DNA from: an uncultured Nocardioides sp.
Lineage (GTDB): Bacteria > Actinomycetota > Actinomycetes > Propionibacteriales > Nocardioidaceae
Length of the DNA stretch: 12,419 nt
Direction: 5' to 3'
Assembly: GCF_946885725.1 (NCBI RefSeq)
Contig: NZ_CAMPGZ010000126.1
Coordinates: 1-12,419 of the forward strand
The notes under the pieces are model-generated. The model worked only from the letters and a program-made list of their open reading frames with translations. It was not told the DNA's origin and made no database searches. Numbering within the stretch: the first letter of the stretch is position 1; each line of letters begins with the position of its first letter. Below are positions 1 through 7,201 of this stretch, piece after piece. A program made the translations under genes and the position numbers.

Positions 1-588
1 CAACGCGGTGACGCGCGCGTAGGCCTCGTCGGACGTCATCGGCTCGCAGCCGAGTGCGACGGCGTGCGCGACGATCCGCGGCTCCTGCCGCATCAGCAGC
101 CAGCCGCGCTTGAGCAGCACGTGCGGAGCCTTGCGGCGCTCGCGCAGGTCACGCGTCAGCCGTCGCCAGAACGTCTTGACCGGGTGGTTGCGCACGCAGA
201 TCGCGGCGGCGAGGATGCCGCGCTCGCGACAGAGGGCCACGACCTCCTGGGCGAAGATCCCCTCCGCCACGAAGTACGGCGCCGCGCCGATGTCGACGGT
301 GCGGTGACCGGTGCGGCCGTTGCGGGCGATCTCGTAGACAGGCACGTCCGCCGTACCGTCGCGACACAGCTCCTCGAGCGCGGCGGCGGCCTCCTCGCAC
401 AGCCAGGAGGCCGGGTCGTCCCAGTCGACGATCTCCTCGTCGCCGGCCAGCATGACCCGGGGCAGGTCTGGGGCGTCGCCGTCCTTGTAGAAGTCGTCGA
501 GGTTGACGAACGGCAGACCCAGCCGACGGCAGAGGCGGGACTTGCCCGAGCCGGAGGGTCCGGCAAGGACGACGACCTGTGCGCTCAC
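1..588 (-). CDS. Uridine-kinase-like P-loop nucleoside kinase (3' end missing)
   Basis: Probable nucleoside/uridine kinase that would phosphorylate a nucleoside with ATP in the cytoplasm. The GTG start at 588 gives a protein beginning VSAQVVVLAGPSGSGKS, with a Walker A loop (GPSGSGKS) at residues 10-17. An acidic NLDDFYKDGD segment near residues 29-38 resembles the substrate-binding region of uridine kinases. The frame stays open for 196 codons to the window edge, so the C-terminus is not visible. The start lies 4 bases after the stop of the upstream half-aldehyde-dehydrogenase gene, and there is no -10 element at the spacing used by other genes here. It is therefore probably the last visible gene of the deoC operon. 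Membership of the P-loop kinase superfamily is clear. The exact substrate (uridine, another nucleoside or something else) is inferred from general similarity and the nucleoside-salvage context. Confidence 0.8.
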   Translation of the reverse strand, partial: MSAQVVVLAGPSGSGKSRLCRRLGLPFVNLDDFYKDGDAPDLPRVMLAGDEEIVDWDDPASWLCEEAAAALEELCRDGTADVPVYEIARNGRTGHRTVDIGAAPYFVAEGIFAQEVVALCRERGILAAAICVRNHPVKTFWRRLTRDLRERRKAPHVLLKRGWLLMRQEPRIVAHAVALGCEPMTSDEAYARVTAL

Positions 589-592
589 CCGC

Positions 593-1468
593 TCAGATGC
601 CGACGGGGTGCCAGACCGTCTTGGTCTCCAGGAACGCCGTCATCCGGTCGAGGCCCGGCGGCTCGGTCCAGTCGGGCTCGACGGCCGGCGGACGTACGAC
701 GCGCTTGAGGTTCTCGGCCGCAGCCACCTCGAGGGCGGTCGCGTCGACATCCTCAGCACCGGCGGCGCCGGTCAGGTCGATGGCGTTGACGTCCATGTGG
801 GACGCCAGTGTCGGCGCGGTGTCGGCCAGCGCGCCGGTGAGCATGTTGACCACACCGCCCGGGACGTCGGACGTCGCCAGCACCTCGGACAGCGTGATCG
901 CGGGCAGCGGCCGGGTGGCCGAGCTCGCGACGACCGCGGTGTTGCCGGTGACGATGACCGGAGCGACGACCGAGACCAGGCCGAGCAGCGACGACTGCTG
1001 CGGAGCGAGTACGGCGACGACGCCGGTCGGCTCGGGCAGCGAGAAGTTGAAGTACGGCGCCGCCACGGGGTTGGTGCCGCCGACGACCTGCGCGATCTTG
1101 TCGGCCCAGCCGGCGTACCAGACCAGCCGGTCGACCGACTCGTCGACGGCCGCCTCGGCCTGCCGCTTGGTGCCGCCCTCGGAACGCTGCACCTCCTCGA
1201 CGAACTGCGCGCGCCGGCCCTCGAGCACCTCGGCGACGCGGTAGACGACCTGACCGCGGTTGTACGGCGTGCGCGAGGACCAGCCCGCGAACGCCTTGCG
1301 CGCGGCCTGCACCGCGTCGCGCGCGTCCTTGCGCGAGGCGTAGGCGGCGTTGGCGAGGAACGCGCCCTTGCTGTCCTCGACGACGTAGGAGCGGCCCGAC
1401 TCGGAACGCGGGAACGCGCCGCCGATGTAGAGCTTGTACGTCTTCCGGACGTCGATGCGGGTGCTCAC
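593..1468 (-). CDS. Half-length, non-catalytic aldehyde dehydrogenase paralogue (ALDH16 C-terminal-domain-like)
   Basis: A 291-residue protein that aligns by eye with the N-terminal (NAD-binding) half of the neighbouring dehydrogenase but lacks the catalytic half. Where the active partner has PWNFP it has APQQS (residues 155-159). The NAD-contact lysine of VLKPAE is replaced in VASSAT (180-185), and FTGS is LTGA (232-235). There is no ELGGK glutamate motif and no catalytic cysteine motif. It ends in a distinctive FLETKTVWHPVG tail. The GTG start at 1468 is chosen because it overlaps the stop of the upstream gene by 4 bases (GTGA), a coupled arrangement. The same frame continues upstream, but that part only overlies the previous gene. 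It is probably a structural partner of the upstream enzyme, as in two-domain ALDH16 proteins whose second domain is inactive. It does not look like recent decay, because the frame is intact and coupled. Confidence 0.85.
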   Translation of the reverse strand: MSTRIDVRKTYKLYIGGAFPRSESGRSYVVEDSKGAFLANAAYASRKDARDAVQAARKAFAGWSSRTPYNRGQVVYRVAEVLEGRRAQFVEEVQRSEGGTKRQAEAAVDESVDRLVWYAGWADKIAQVVGGTNPVAAPYFNFSLPEPTGVVAVLAPQQSSLLGLVSVVAPVIVTGNTAVVASSATRPLPAITLSEVLATSDVPGGVVNMLTGALADTAPTLASHMDVNAIDLTGAAGAEDVDATALEVAAAENLKRVVRPPAVEPDWTEPPGLDRMTAFLETKTVWHPVGI

Positions 1469-2961
1469 TTGAGGTAGGCCTCCAGACCGTGGCGACCGCC
1501 CTCGCGGCCGTAGCCCGACTCCTTGTAGCCGCCGAAGGGGCTGGTCGGGTCGAACTTGTTGAACGTGTTGGCCCACACCACGCCGGCGCGCAGCTGGTCG
1601 GCCATCCAGAGGATGCGCGAGCCCTTGTCGGTCCACACGCCCGCGGACAGGCCGAACGGGGTGTTGTTGGCCTTCTCGACGGCCTCGGCCGGCGTGCGGA
1701 AGGTCAGCACCGACAGGACCGGGCCGAAGATCTCCTCGCGCGCGATGCGGTGCGCCTGGGAGACGCCGGTGAACACCGTCGGCGGGAACCAGAAGCCGTT
1801 GGTCGGCAGCTCGCACGCCGGGCTCCAGCGGCCGGCGCCCTCAGCCTCGCCGATGTCGGAGAGCTCCTTGATCTTGGCGAGCTGCTCGGCGGAGTTGATC
1901 GCGCCGATGTCGGTGTTCTTGTCGAGCGGGTCGCCGACGCGCAGCGTGGACATCCGGCGCTTGAGCCGCTCGAGCACGTCGTCGGCGACGGACTCCTGCA
2001 CCAGCAGTCGCGAGCCAGCGCAGCACACGTGGCCCTGGTTGAAGAAGATGCCGTTGACGATGCCCTCGACGGCCTGGTCGACCGGCGCGTCGTCGAAGAC
2101 GATGTTGGCGGCCTTGCCGCCGAGCTCGAGCGTGACCTTCTTGTCGGTGCCCGCGACCGTCTTGGCGATCTGCCGGCCGACCTCGGTCGAGCCGGTGAAC
2201 GCGACCTTGTCGACGTCGGGGTGCGCCACGACCGCGCGGCCGGTCTCGCCGGCGCCGGTCACGATGTTGACCACGCCCGGCGGCAGGTCGGCCTGCTGGC
2301 AGATCTCCGCGAACAGCAGCGCGGTGAGCGGGGTGGTCTCGGCCGGCTTGAGCACGACGGTGTTGCCCGCCGCGAGCGCCGGGGCGATCTTCCACGACAG
2401 CATCAGCAGCGGGAAGTTCCAGGGGATGACCTGGCCGGCGACACCGTGCGGCTGCGGGTCGGGGCCGAGTCCGGCGTACTCGAGCTTGTCCGCCCATCCG
2501 GCGTAGTAGAAGAAGAACGCCGCGGTGAGAGGCACGTCGACGTCGCGGGACTCCTTGATCGGCTTGCCGTTGTCGATGGACTCGAGCACGGCGAGCTCGC
2601 GACCGCGCTCCTGCAGGATGCGGGCGATGCGGAAGAGGTACTTGCCACGCTCGCGGCCCGACATCTTCGACCAGATCCGCGTGTAGGCACGCCGCGCGGC
2701 CTTGACCGCGAGGTCGACGTCCTCCGCGGAGGCCTCGCTGACCTCGGCCAGCACCTCCTCGGTCGCGGGGGAGATGGTCTTGAACGTCGCGCCGCCGGAG
2801 GGGTCGACGAACTCGCCGTTGATGAAGAGGCCGTACGACGACTTGATGTCGACGATCGCGCGCGACTCGGGCGCGGGGGCGTACTCGAACCCTTCGAGAC
2901 GCTCGCTCCTCGGGGACCGCTTCTCGTCAGAGGTGGTCGAAGTGTTTTCTCGGGATGCCAT
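1465..2961 (-). CDS. NAD(P)-dependent aldehyde dehydrogenase, catalytically complete
   Basis: A 498-residue aldehyde dehydrogenase that oxidises an aldehyde to its acid with NAD(P)+. All family landmarks are present: PWNFP at 180-184 (oxyanion Asn182), LKPAE at 204-208, FTGSTEVG at 255-262, LELGGK at 278-283 (general-base Glu279), GHVCCAGSR at 310-318 (nucleophile most likely Cys313) and EEIFGPV at 409-415. The ATG at 2961 lies 2 bases after the deoC stop. The frame is open further upstream, but that stretch lies inside deoC. The first ~27 residues are polar and not typical of the family; they are encoded by a repeat-like segment. Downstream it overlaps the half-length paralogue by 4 bases. 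In this operon the natural substrate is probably the acetaldehyde made by DeoC, which is an inference from context. Together the two genes (498 + 291 residues) match the size of a two-domain ALDH16 protein. Confidence 0.95.
   Translation of the reverse strand: MASRENTSTTSDEKRSPRSERLEGFEYAPAPESRAIVDIKSSYGLFINGEFVDPSGGATFKTISPATEEVLAEVSEASAEDVDLAVKAARRAYTRIWSKMSGRERGKYLFRIARILQERGRELAVLESIDNGKPIKESRDVDVPLTAAFFFYYAGWADKLEYAGLGPDPQPHGVAGQVIPWNFPLLMLSWKIAPALAAGNTVVLKPAETTPLTALLFAEICQQADLPPGVVNIVTGAGETGRAVVAHPDVDKVAFTGSTEVGRQIAKTVAGTDKKVTLELGGKAANIVFDDAPVDQAVEGIVNGIFFNQGHVCCAGSRLLVQESVADDVLERLKRRMSTLRVGDPLDKNTDIGAINSAEQLAKIKELSDIGEAEGAGRWSPACELPTNGFWFPPTVFTGVSQAHRIAREEIFGPVLSVLTFRTPAEAVEKANNTPFGLSAGVWTDKGSRILWMADQLRAGVVWANTFNKFDPTSPFGGYKESGYGREGGRHGLEAYLK
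2892..2942. repeat. Inverted-repeat element overlapping the 5' end of the dehydrogenase gene
   Basis: CTTCGA at 2892-2897 and TCGAAG at 2937-2942 are inverted copies bracketing a segment that contains CGAGACGCTCGCTCCTCG. This resembles a dispersed palindromic repeat I recall from Nocardioides-type genomes, whose copies read like TTCGAGACGCTCGCTCC. The element lies wholly inside the coding region and encodes roughly residues 7-23 of the aldehyde dehydrogenase. The inverted ends are seen directly. Membership of a dispersed family is from memory and was not checked. Confidence 0.4.
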
Positions 2962-2963
2962 GC

Positions 2964-3950
2964 TCAGTCCAGGGTGAAGTAGTCGGGGCCGGAGTAGCGG
3001 CCGGTGCGCATCTTGGTCCGCTGCATCAGCAGGTCGTTGAGCAGCGTGGAGGCGCCGAAGCGGAACCAGTCGGGGTCGAGCCAGTCCTGGCCGGCGACCT
3101 CGTTGACCGTGACGAGGTACTTGATGGCGTCCTTGGCGGTCCGGATGCCGCCGGCCGGCTTCACGCCGACCATCTGGCCGGTGAGCGCGCGGTAGTCGCG
3201 GACCGCCTCGAGCATCACCAGCGTGACCGGCAGCGTGGCCGCCGGCTGCACCTTGCCGGTGGAGGTCTTGATGAAGTGCCCGCCGGCCATCATCGCGAGC
3301 CACGAGGCCCGACGGACGTTGTCGTAGGTCTGAAGCTCGCCGGTCTCGAAGATCACCTTCAGGTGCGCGTCGCCGCACACCTCGCGCACCGCGACGATCT
3401 CCTCGAAGACCTGCATGTAGCGGCCGGCCAGAAACGCGCCACGGTCGATGACCATGTCGATCTCGTCGGCGCCGGCCTCGACCGCGTCACGGGTGTCCAT
3501 CAGCTTGATGTCGCGCGCCGCGCGGCCGGACGGGAAGGCCGTGGCGACCGCGGCGACCTTGACGCCCGAGTCGCCGAGGACCTCCTTGGCCGTGGCCACC
3601 ATGTCGGGGTAGACGCACACCGCGGCGACCTGCGGGCAGGTCGGGTCGGCGGGGTCGGGGCGCAACGCCTTGGAGGCCAGTGCGCGGACCTTGCCGGGGG
3701 TGTCCTGGCCCTCGAGCGTCGTGAGGTCGACCATCCGGATCGCCAGGTCGAGGGCGAACTCCTTGGCGGTCGTCTTGATAGAGCGGGTGCCGAGCGCTGC
3801 GGCGCGGGCCTCCGCGCCGACCTGGTCCACCCCCGGCAGTCCGTGGAGAAAACGTCGCAGCGAGGAGTCCGACGACGTCGCGTCGGCCAGGGCCTCCGGG
3901 ACGTGGTGGGAGCTCCCTGTCGTCGACGACTGAGGGCTCAGGGTGGTCAC
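2964..3950 (-). CDS. deoC: Deoxyribose-phosphate aldolase
   Basis: Cleaves 2-deoxy-D-ribose-5-phosphate to glyceraldehyde-3-phosphate and acetaldehyde, a cytoplasmic class I aldolase step in deoxynucleoside catabolism. The Schiff-base lysine is Lys228 in HFIKTSTG. The second active-site lysine is Lys264 in VGVKPAGGIRT, and the acidic partner is Asp165 in ADEIDMVID. At 328 residues it is longer than the E. coli enzyme (about 259). Its ending (RFGAST, then TGRYSGPDYF) is more like the long DERA form found in animals than the E. coli form. The GTG start at 3950 is chosen because a TATGCT -10 hexamer ends 6 bases before it and no Shine-Dalgarno is seen, which suggests a leaderless message. It is the first gene of a minus-strand operon with the two dehydrogenase genes and the kinase. 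Confidence 0.96.
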   Translation of the reverse strand: MTTLSPQSSTTGSSHHVPEALADATSSDSSLRRFLHGLPGVDQVGAEARAAALGTRSIKTTAKEFALDLAIRMVDLTTLEGQDTPGKVRALASKALRPDPADPTCPQVAAVCVYPDMVATAKEVLGDSGVKVAAVATAFPSGRAARDIKLMDTRDAVEAGADEIDMVIDRGAFLAGRYMQVFEEIVAVREVCGDAHLKVIFETGELQTYDNVRRASWLAMMAGGHFIKTSTGKVQPAATLPVTLVMLEAVRDYRALTGQMVGVKPAGGIRTAKDAIKYLVTVNEVAGQDWLDPDWFRFGASTLLNDLLMQRTKMRTGRYSGPDYFTLD

Positions 3951-3956
3951 TCGTCA

Positions 3957-3985
3957 AGCATAGGGATCGTTCCGCGTTGTGGGAA
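3957..3985 (-). promoter_or_regulatory. Promoter of deoC, leaderless type
   Basis: On the minus strand the -10 hexamer TATGCT occupies 3957-3962. It is separated by exactly 17 bases from a partial -35, TTCCCA, at 3980-3985 (4 of 6 matches to TTGACA). The -10 ends 6 bases before the GTG at 3950, so transcription would begin at or next to the start codon. No purine-rich ribosome-binding site lies in between. Confidence 0.6.
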
Positions 3986-4014
3986 AACGGCGGCGGAGAG
4001 GCACAATCGGGCAC

Positions 4015-4683
4015 ATGTCCGGTTCCGAAGCGGGCGCCGCGACGAGCGCCCAGCGTCCCCAGCCCGTCGAGCGGTTCAAGCCGACCAGCGGCCAGGCCCT
4101 GGGCTGGTTCGGCCTCGTCTTCGTGACCATCGCCCTGGTCTACGTGCTGTTCGCGGTGCACACCGTCACGGGGCTGCGTATCGGCCTCGGCGCGGTGTTC
4201 TTCGGCGCCGTGATCTGGGTGACGCAGATGCGGCCCCGGGCGACGGCGTACCCCCGGCACGTCGTGCTCAAGAACGCCGTCCGCGACCACCACGTGCCGC
4301 TGGCCGCCGTCGACGAGGTCGCGATGGGCCAGACGCTGTCGCTGTGGGTCGGCGACCAGCGCTACAGCTGCATCGGGATCGGCAACTCGATCCGCAACGA
4401 CATCAAGGAGCGCCGCCGCCGGGCGGTCGACGAGGCGGACATCGGGCGCAGCCGGTTCTCCGAGCTGCGGGCCAAGGCCGAGCGCGCCAACCTCGACGAG
4501 CGTGCGATGAGCTACCAGACGTTCGTGGTGACCCGGCTCGAGGAGCTCGTGGAGTCGGCCAAGCGGGAGCACCGCGAGACCGGCCGCGCGCCGGGCGATC
4601 CGCAGCGGATCACCGCGTGGCCCGAGGTGGCCGTGCTCGTGGTGAGCGGGCTGGCGTTCCTCGGCTCGCTCCTGCTCGTCTGA
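4015..4683 (+). CDS. Three-segment membrane protein with a PH-like domain
   Basis: A 222-residue protein of unknown function. Hydrophobic stretches at about 29-47 and 54-71 form an N-terminal membrane hairpin, and a third at 203-221 ends the protein. The stretch from about 75 to 123 (RPRATAYPRHVVLKNAVRD, then VPLAAVDEV, then LSLWVGDQRYSCIGIG) has the look of a bacterial PH-like domain. It is followed by a basic, charged region (about 130-190) likely to be helical and cytoplasmic. The ATG at 4015 is preceded by GGAGAGG at 3995-4001 (13 bases away). An alternative in-frame GTG at 3979 would add a very basic 12-residue leader (GKRRRRG) and is less likely. The gene is divergent from deoC and convergent with the mutase. 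Nothing in the sequence links it biochemically to its neighbours. Confidence 0.8.
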   Translation: MSGSEAGAATSAQRPQPVERFKPTSGQALGWFGLVFVTIALVYVLFAVHTVTGLRIGLGAVFFGAVIWVTQMRPRATAYPRHVVLKNAVRDHHVPLAAVDEVAMGQTLSLWVGDQRYSCIGIGNSIRNDIKERRRRAVDEADIGRSRFSELRAKAERANLDERAMSYQTFVVTRLEELVESAKREHRETGRAPGDPQRITAWPEVAVLVVSGLAFLGSLLLV

Positions 4684-4699
4684 CCGCGCCCGCGGGTCA
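4681..4699. terminator. Possible weak bidirectional terminator between convergent genes
   Basis: TGACC at 4681-4685 and GGTCA at 4695-4699 can pair around a 9-base GC-rich loop. The two arms contain the stop codons of the converging genes, so part of the symmetry follows simply from both stops being TGA. The stem is only 5 bp and there is no T run. Confidence is low. Confidence 0.2.
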
Positions 4700-6364
4700 G
4701 AGCCCGGCCGCGGCGGCGAGGTCGGCGCGGATCGCATCGAGCCTTCCGGCCGCCACGATGCGTGCGGCGTCGACGCCGCCGTCGTCGTCTGCCTCGACGG
4801 GTACGACGACCTCGAGGTAGGCCTTGAGCTTCGGCTCGGTGCCCGACGGCCGCACGATCACCCGCGCCCGGTCGGCGAGCAGGTAGCGCAGCCCGTCGGT
4901 CGGCGGCAGGTCGGCGCTACCGAGGGCGAGGTCGTCGACCTGCTCCACGACGAGGCCGCCGAGCGACGAGGGCGGCGACGTGCGCAGCCGCGCCATCGCG
5001 TCCTTGATCTGAGCGAGGTCGGTGACCCGCACGGAGAGCTGGTCGGTGGCGAACAGGCCGTGCTCGCGGGCGATGTCGTCGAGCCGGTCGACGAGCGTGC
5101 GCCCCTCGGCCTTCAGCTCGGCGGCGAGCTCGACCACCCGGAGCAGCGCGGACACCCCGTCCTTGTCGCGGACCAGGTGCGGCGCCACGCAGTAGCCGAG
5201 CGCCTCCTCGTAGCCGAACGCGAGGCCGTCGACGCGCGCGATCCACTTGAAGCCCGTGAGCGTCTCGACGTACGGCTGGCCGTGCTTCTTGGCCAGCACG
5301 CCGACCAGCGAGGACGACACGATCGAGGCGGCGTACACGCCCTCGGTGCCGCGACGCAGCAGGAAGTCGGCCAGCAGCGCCCCGACCTCGTCGCCGCGGA
5401 GCATCCGCCAGCCGTGCGGGCCGGGGACGGCGACGGCGCAGCGGTCCGCGTCGGGGTCGTTGGCGACGACCAGATCGGCCCCCACTTCGGCAGCGAGGTC
5501 CATGGCGAGGTCCATCGCGCCGGGCTCCTCCGGGTTGGGGAACGCGACGGTCGGGAAGTCGGGGTCGGGCTCGGCCTGCGCCGTCGCGACGTGCGGGGCC
5601 GGGAAGCCGGCGCGCTCGAGCACCAGCCCGACGGACTCGCCGCCGACGCCGTGCAGCGGCGTGTAGACGGTCGTGATGTCCCGGGGGCCGCCGGGTGCGA
5701 CGAGCGCGGCGACGTCGTCGAGGTAGGCGTCGACCAGGTCGTCACCCAGGACCTCCCAGCCGTCACCGCGCGGTACGTCGGCGACGGCCGTGACGGCCAC
5801 GATCCGCTCGGCGATCCCGGCGTCGGCCGGTGGCACGATCTGGCTGCCGTCGCCGAGGTAGACCTTGTAGCCGTTGTCCTGCGGCGGGTTGTGCGACGCC
5901 GTCACCATCACGCCGGCGACGCAGCCGAGCTTGCGGATCGCGTAGGCGAGGACCGGGGTCGGCAGCGGCCGGGGGAGGAGCAGCGCGCGCAGGCCGGCGC
6001 CGCGCATGACAGCGGCGGTGTCCTGGGCGAACACGTCGGAGTAGTGGCGGGCGTCGAAGCCGATCACGACCGCGGCGTCGGGACCGGCGCCGTTGTCCTT
6101 CAGGTACGCCGCCAGGCCGGCGGCCGCGCGGATGACCACGGCGCGGTTCATCCGGTTGGGCCCGCCGCCCAGCGCGCCGCGCAGGCCCGCCGTACCGAAC
6201 TCGAGGGTGCCGGCGAACCGGTCGGCGAGGTCGCGCGCCTCGGGGCCGTCCGGGTCGGCCGTCGCCGCGGCGACGAGTGCCTCGACTTCGGCCCGAGTGG
6301 TGGCGTCGGGGTCGTCGGCCGCCCACGCGCGGGCCCGGTCGAGGAGGTCGGTCGAGACGGTCAT
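4697..6364 (-). CDS. Phospho-sugar mutase of the phosphohexomutase family (likely phosphopentomutase role)
   Basis: A 555-residue alpha-D-phosphohexomutase with the four family landmarks: the phosphoserine loop TASHNP with Ser157, the Mg2+ loop DPDADR at 303-308, the sugar-binding loop GYEEALGY at 384-391 and the phosphate-binding loop RPSGTEPK at 505-512. The enzyme moves phosphate between the 1 and 5/6 positions of a sugar. It lies downstream of a purine nucleoside phosphorylase, and mycobacteria carry the similar pmmB beside deoD. A role in converting (deoxy)ribose-1-phosphate to the 5-phosphate is therefore plausible; phosphoglucomutase or phosphomannomutase activity remains possible. The ATG at 6364 is preceded by TAGGGT ending 6 bases upstream, so besides read-through from the dehydrogenase gene (33-base gap) it may have its own leaderless promoter. 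Confidence 0.93.
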   Translation of the reverse strand: MTVSTDLLDRARAWAADDPDATTRAEVEALVAAATADPDGPEARDLADRFAGTLEFGTAGLRGALGGGPNRMNRAVVIRAAAGLAAYLKDNGAGPDAAVVIGFDARHYSDVFAQDTAAVMRGAGLRALLLPRPLPTPVLAYAIRKLGCVAGVMVTASHNPPQDNGYKVYLGDGSQIVPPADAGIAERIVAVTAVADVPRGDGWEVLGDDLVDAYLDDVAALVAPGGPRDITTVYTPLHGVGGESVGLVLERAGFPAPHVATAQAEPDPDFPTVAFPNPEEPGAMDLAMDLAAEVGADLVVANDPDADRCAVAVPGPHGWRMLRGDEVGALLADFLLRRGTEGVYAASIVSSSLVGVLAKKHGQPYVETLTGFKWIARVDGLAFGYEEALGYCVAPHLVRDKDGVSALLRVVELAAELKAEGRTLVDRLDDIAREHGLFATDQLSVRVTDLAQIKDAMARLRTSPPSSLGGLVVEQVDDLALGSADLPPTDGLRYLLADRARVIVRPSGTEPKLKAYLEVVVPVEADDDGGVDAARIVAAGRLDAIRADLAAAAGL

Positions 6365-6370
6365 GCCCGC

Positions 6371-6376
6371 ACCCTA
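6371..6376 (-). promoter_or_regulatory. Candidate -10 element for the mutase gene
   Basis: TAGGGT on the minus strand fits TANNNT and ends exactly 6 bases before the ATG at 6364. No convincing -35 is seen, which is common in actinobacterial promoters. The AGGG here could also serve as a weak ribosome-binding site, so the call is less certain than for deoC. Confidence 0.4.
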
Positions 6377-6397
6377 GTGACTGCGCGACCGGCGAGG

Positions 6398-7198
6398 TCA
6401 GAGCGCGGGTCGGTAGAACTTCTCGGTGACGAACGGGCCGCCGACGTGGCCGGCCTCGACGTCGTCCTCGCGACGCTCGGGGATCTCGCCGGCGTAGGCC
6501 TCCGCGTCGTCCTCGGGGTGGTAGCCGAGCGCGCGTCCGGGCTCGAGGTCCCACCAGGCGCGGCTGTTGGCGGAGATGCCGTAGACGACTGCGAAGCCGG
6601 GGGCGGGCGCGGTCAGCGCGGCGTCGACCATCCGGACGGCGTCGTCGTGGGAGAGCCAGGTGGACAGGCCACGCCTGGTCTCGGGCTGCGGCAGGAACGA
6701 CCCGATGCGCAGCGCCACCGCGTCGATGCCGTGCCGGTCGACGTACAGGCTGAGCAGCGCCTCGGCGGCGACCTTGGCGACGCCGTAGAAGGTGTCGGGC
6801 CGCGGGCGCACGTCGGTGGTGAGCAGGTCGGTGCGCGGCGTCCGGCCGACGGCGTGGTTGCTGCTGGCGTAGACGATCCGGTCGACGCCGTGGCGGACCA
6901 TCGCGTCGAGCAACGCGGCCGTGCTGACCACATGGCTGTCGAGCTCCTCGGTCAGCGAGGCCTCCGTGGGGATGCCGGCGAGATGGACGACCGCCTCGAT
7001 GCCGCCGGAGCGGGCGAGGTCGACGAACACCGCCTCGACCGCGTCGGGGTCGGTGCAGTCGACGGCGTACCACGCGGTGTCGGAGCCGTCGGGGGCCGTG
7101 CTGCGGTCGAGGCCGATGACCTCGTGGCCACGGGCCGTCAGGCCGGGGAGCAGGATCGTGCCGATGCTGCCGGCGGCGCCGGTGACGAGGACGCGCAC
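6398..7198 (-). CDS. NAD-dependent epimerase/dehydratase-family oxidoreductase, uronate-dehydrogenase-like
   Basis: A 266-residue extended short-chain dehydrogenase. It has an N-terminal Rossmann motif TGAAGSIG (6-13), an acidic NAD-selective residue at the end of strand 2 (GLDRS, Asp31), VHLAG at 71-75, ASSNHAVG at 111-118 with the catalytic Ser region, and YGVAK with Tyr138 and Lys142. The run SSNH...PRTD...D..RRPD-like...YG..K, followed by RIGS, then RRGLSTWLSHDD and VVYG, matches my memory of bacterial uronate dehydrogenases, which oxidise glucuronate/galacturonate to aldarolactones. That specific activity is inferred; a related sugar oxidoreductase is possible. The GTG start at 7198 is 3 bases after the phosphorylase stop, so the two genes are translationally coupled and probably co-regulated. 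Its pairing with nucleoside salvage is unexplained. Confidence 0.85.
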   Translation of the reverse strand: MRVLVTGAAGSIGTILLPGLTARGHEVIGLDRSTAPDGSDTAWYAVDCTDPDAVEAVFVDLARSGGIEAVVHLAGIPTEASLTEELDSHVVSTAALLDAMVRHGVDRIVYASSNHAVGRTPRTDLLTTDVRPRPDTFYGVAKVAAEALLSLYVDRHGIDAVALRIGSFLPQPETRRGLSTWLSHDDAVRMVDAALTAPAPGFAVVYGISANSRAWWDLEPGRALGYHPEDDAEAYAGEIPERREDDVEAGHVGGPFVTEKFYRPAL

Positions 7199-7201
7199 GC
7201 C

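Noticed and set aside
1469..1816. Upstream extension of the half-length dehydrogenase frame, which could suggest a longer protein or a frameshifted single gene
   Set aside because: That segment is the shadow of the end of the active dehydrogenase, which is intact to its own stop. The GTG at 1468 in a GTGA overlap gives a protein starting at the normal ALDH N-terminal region, so no frameshift is needed.
2962..3378. Upstream extension of the aldehyde dehydrogenase frame, which stays open to 3378
   Set aside because: It lies wholly within deoC in another frame and reads as Arg-rich low-complexity sequence. The ATG at 2961, 2 bases after the deoC stop, is the natural start.
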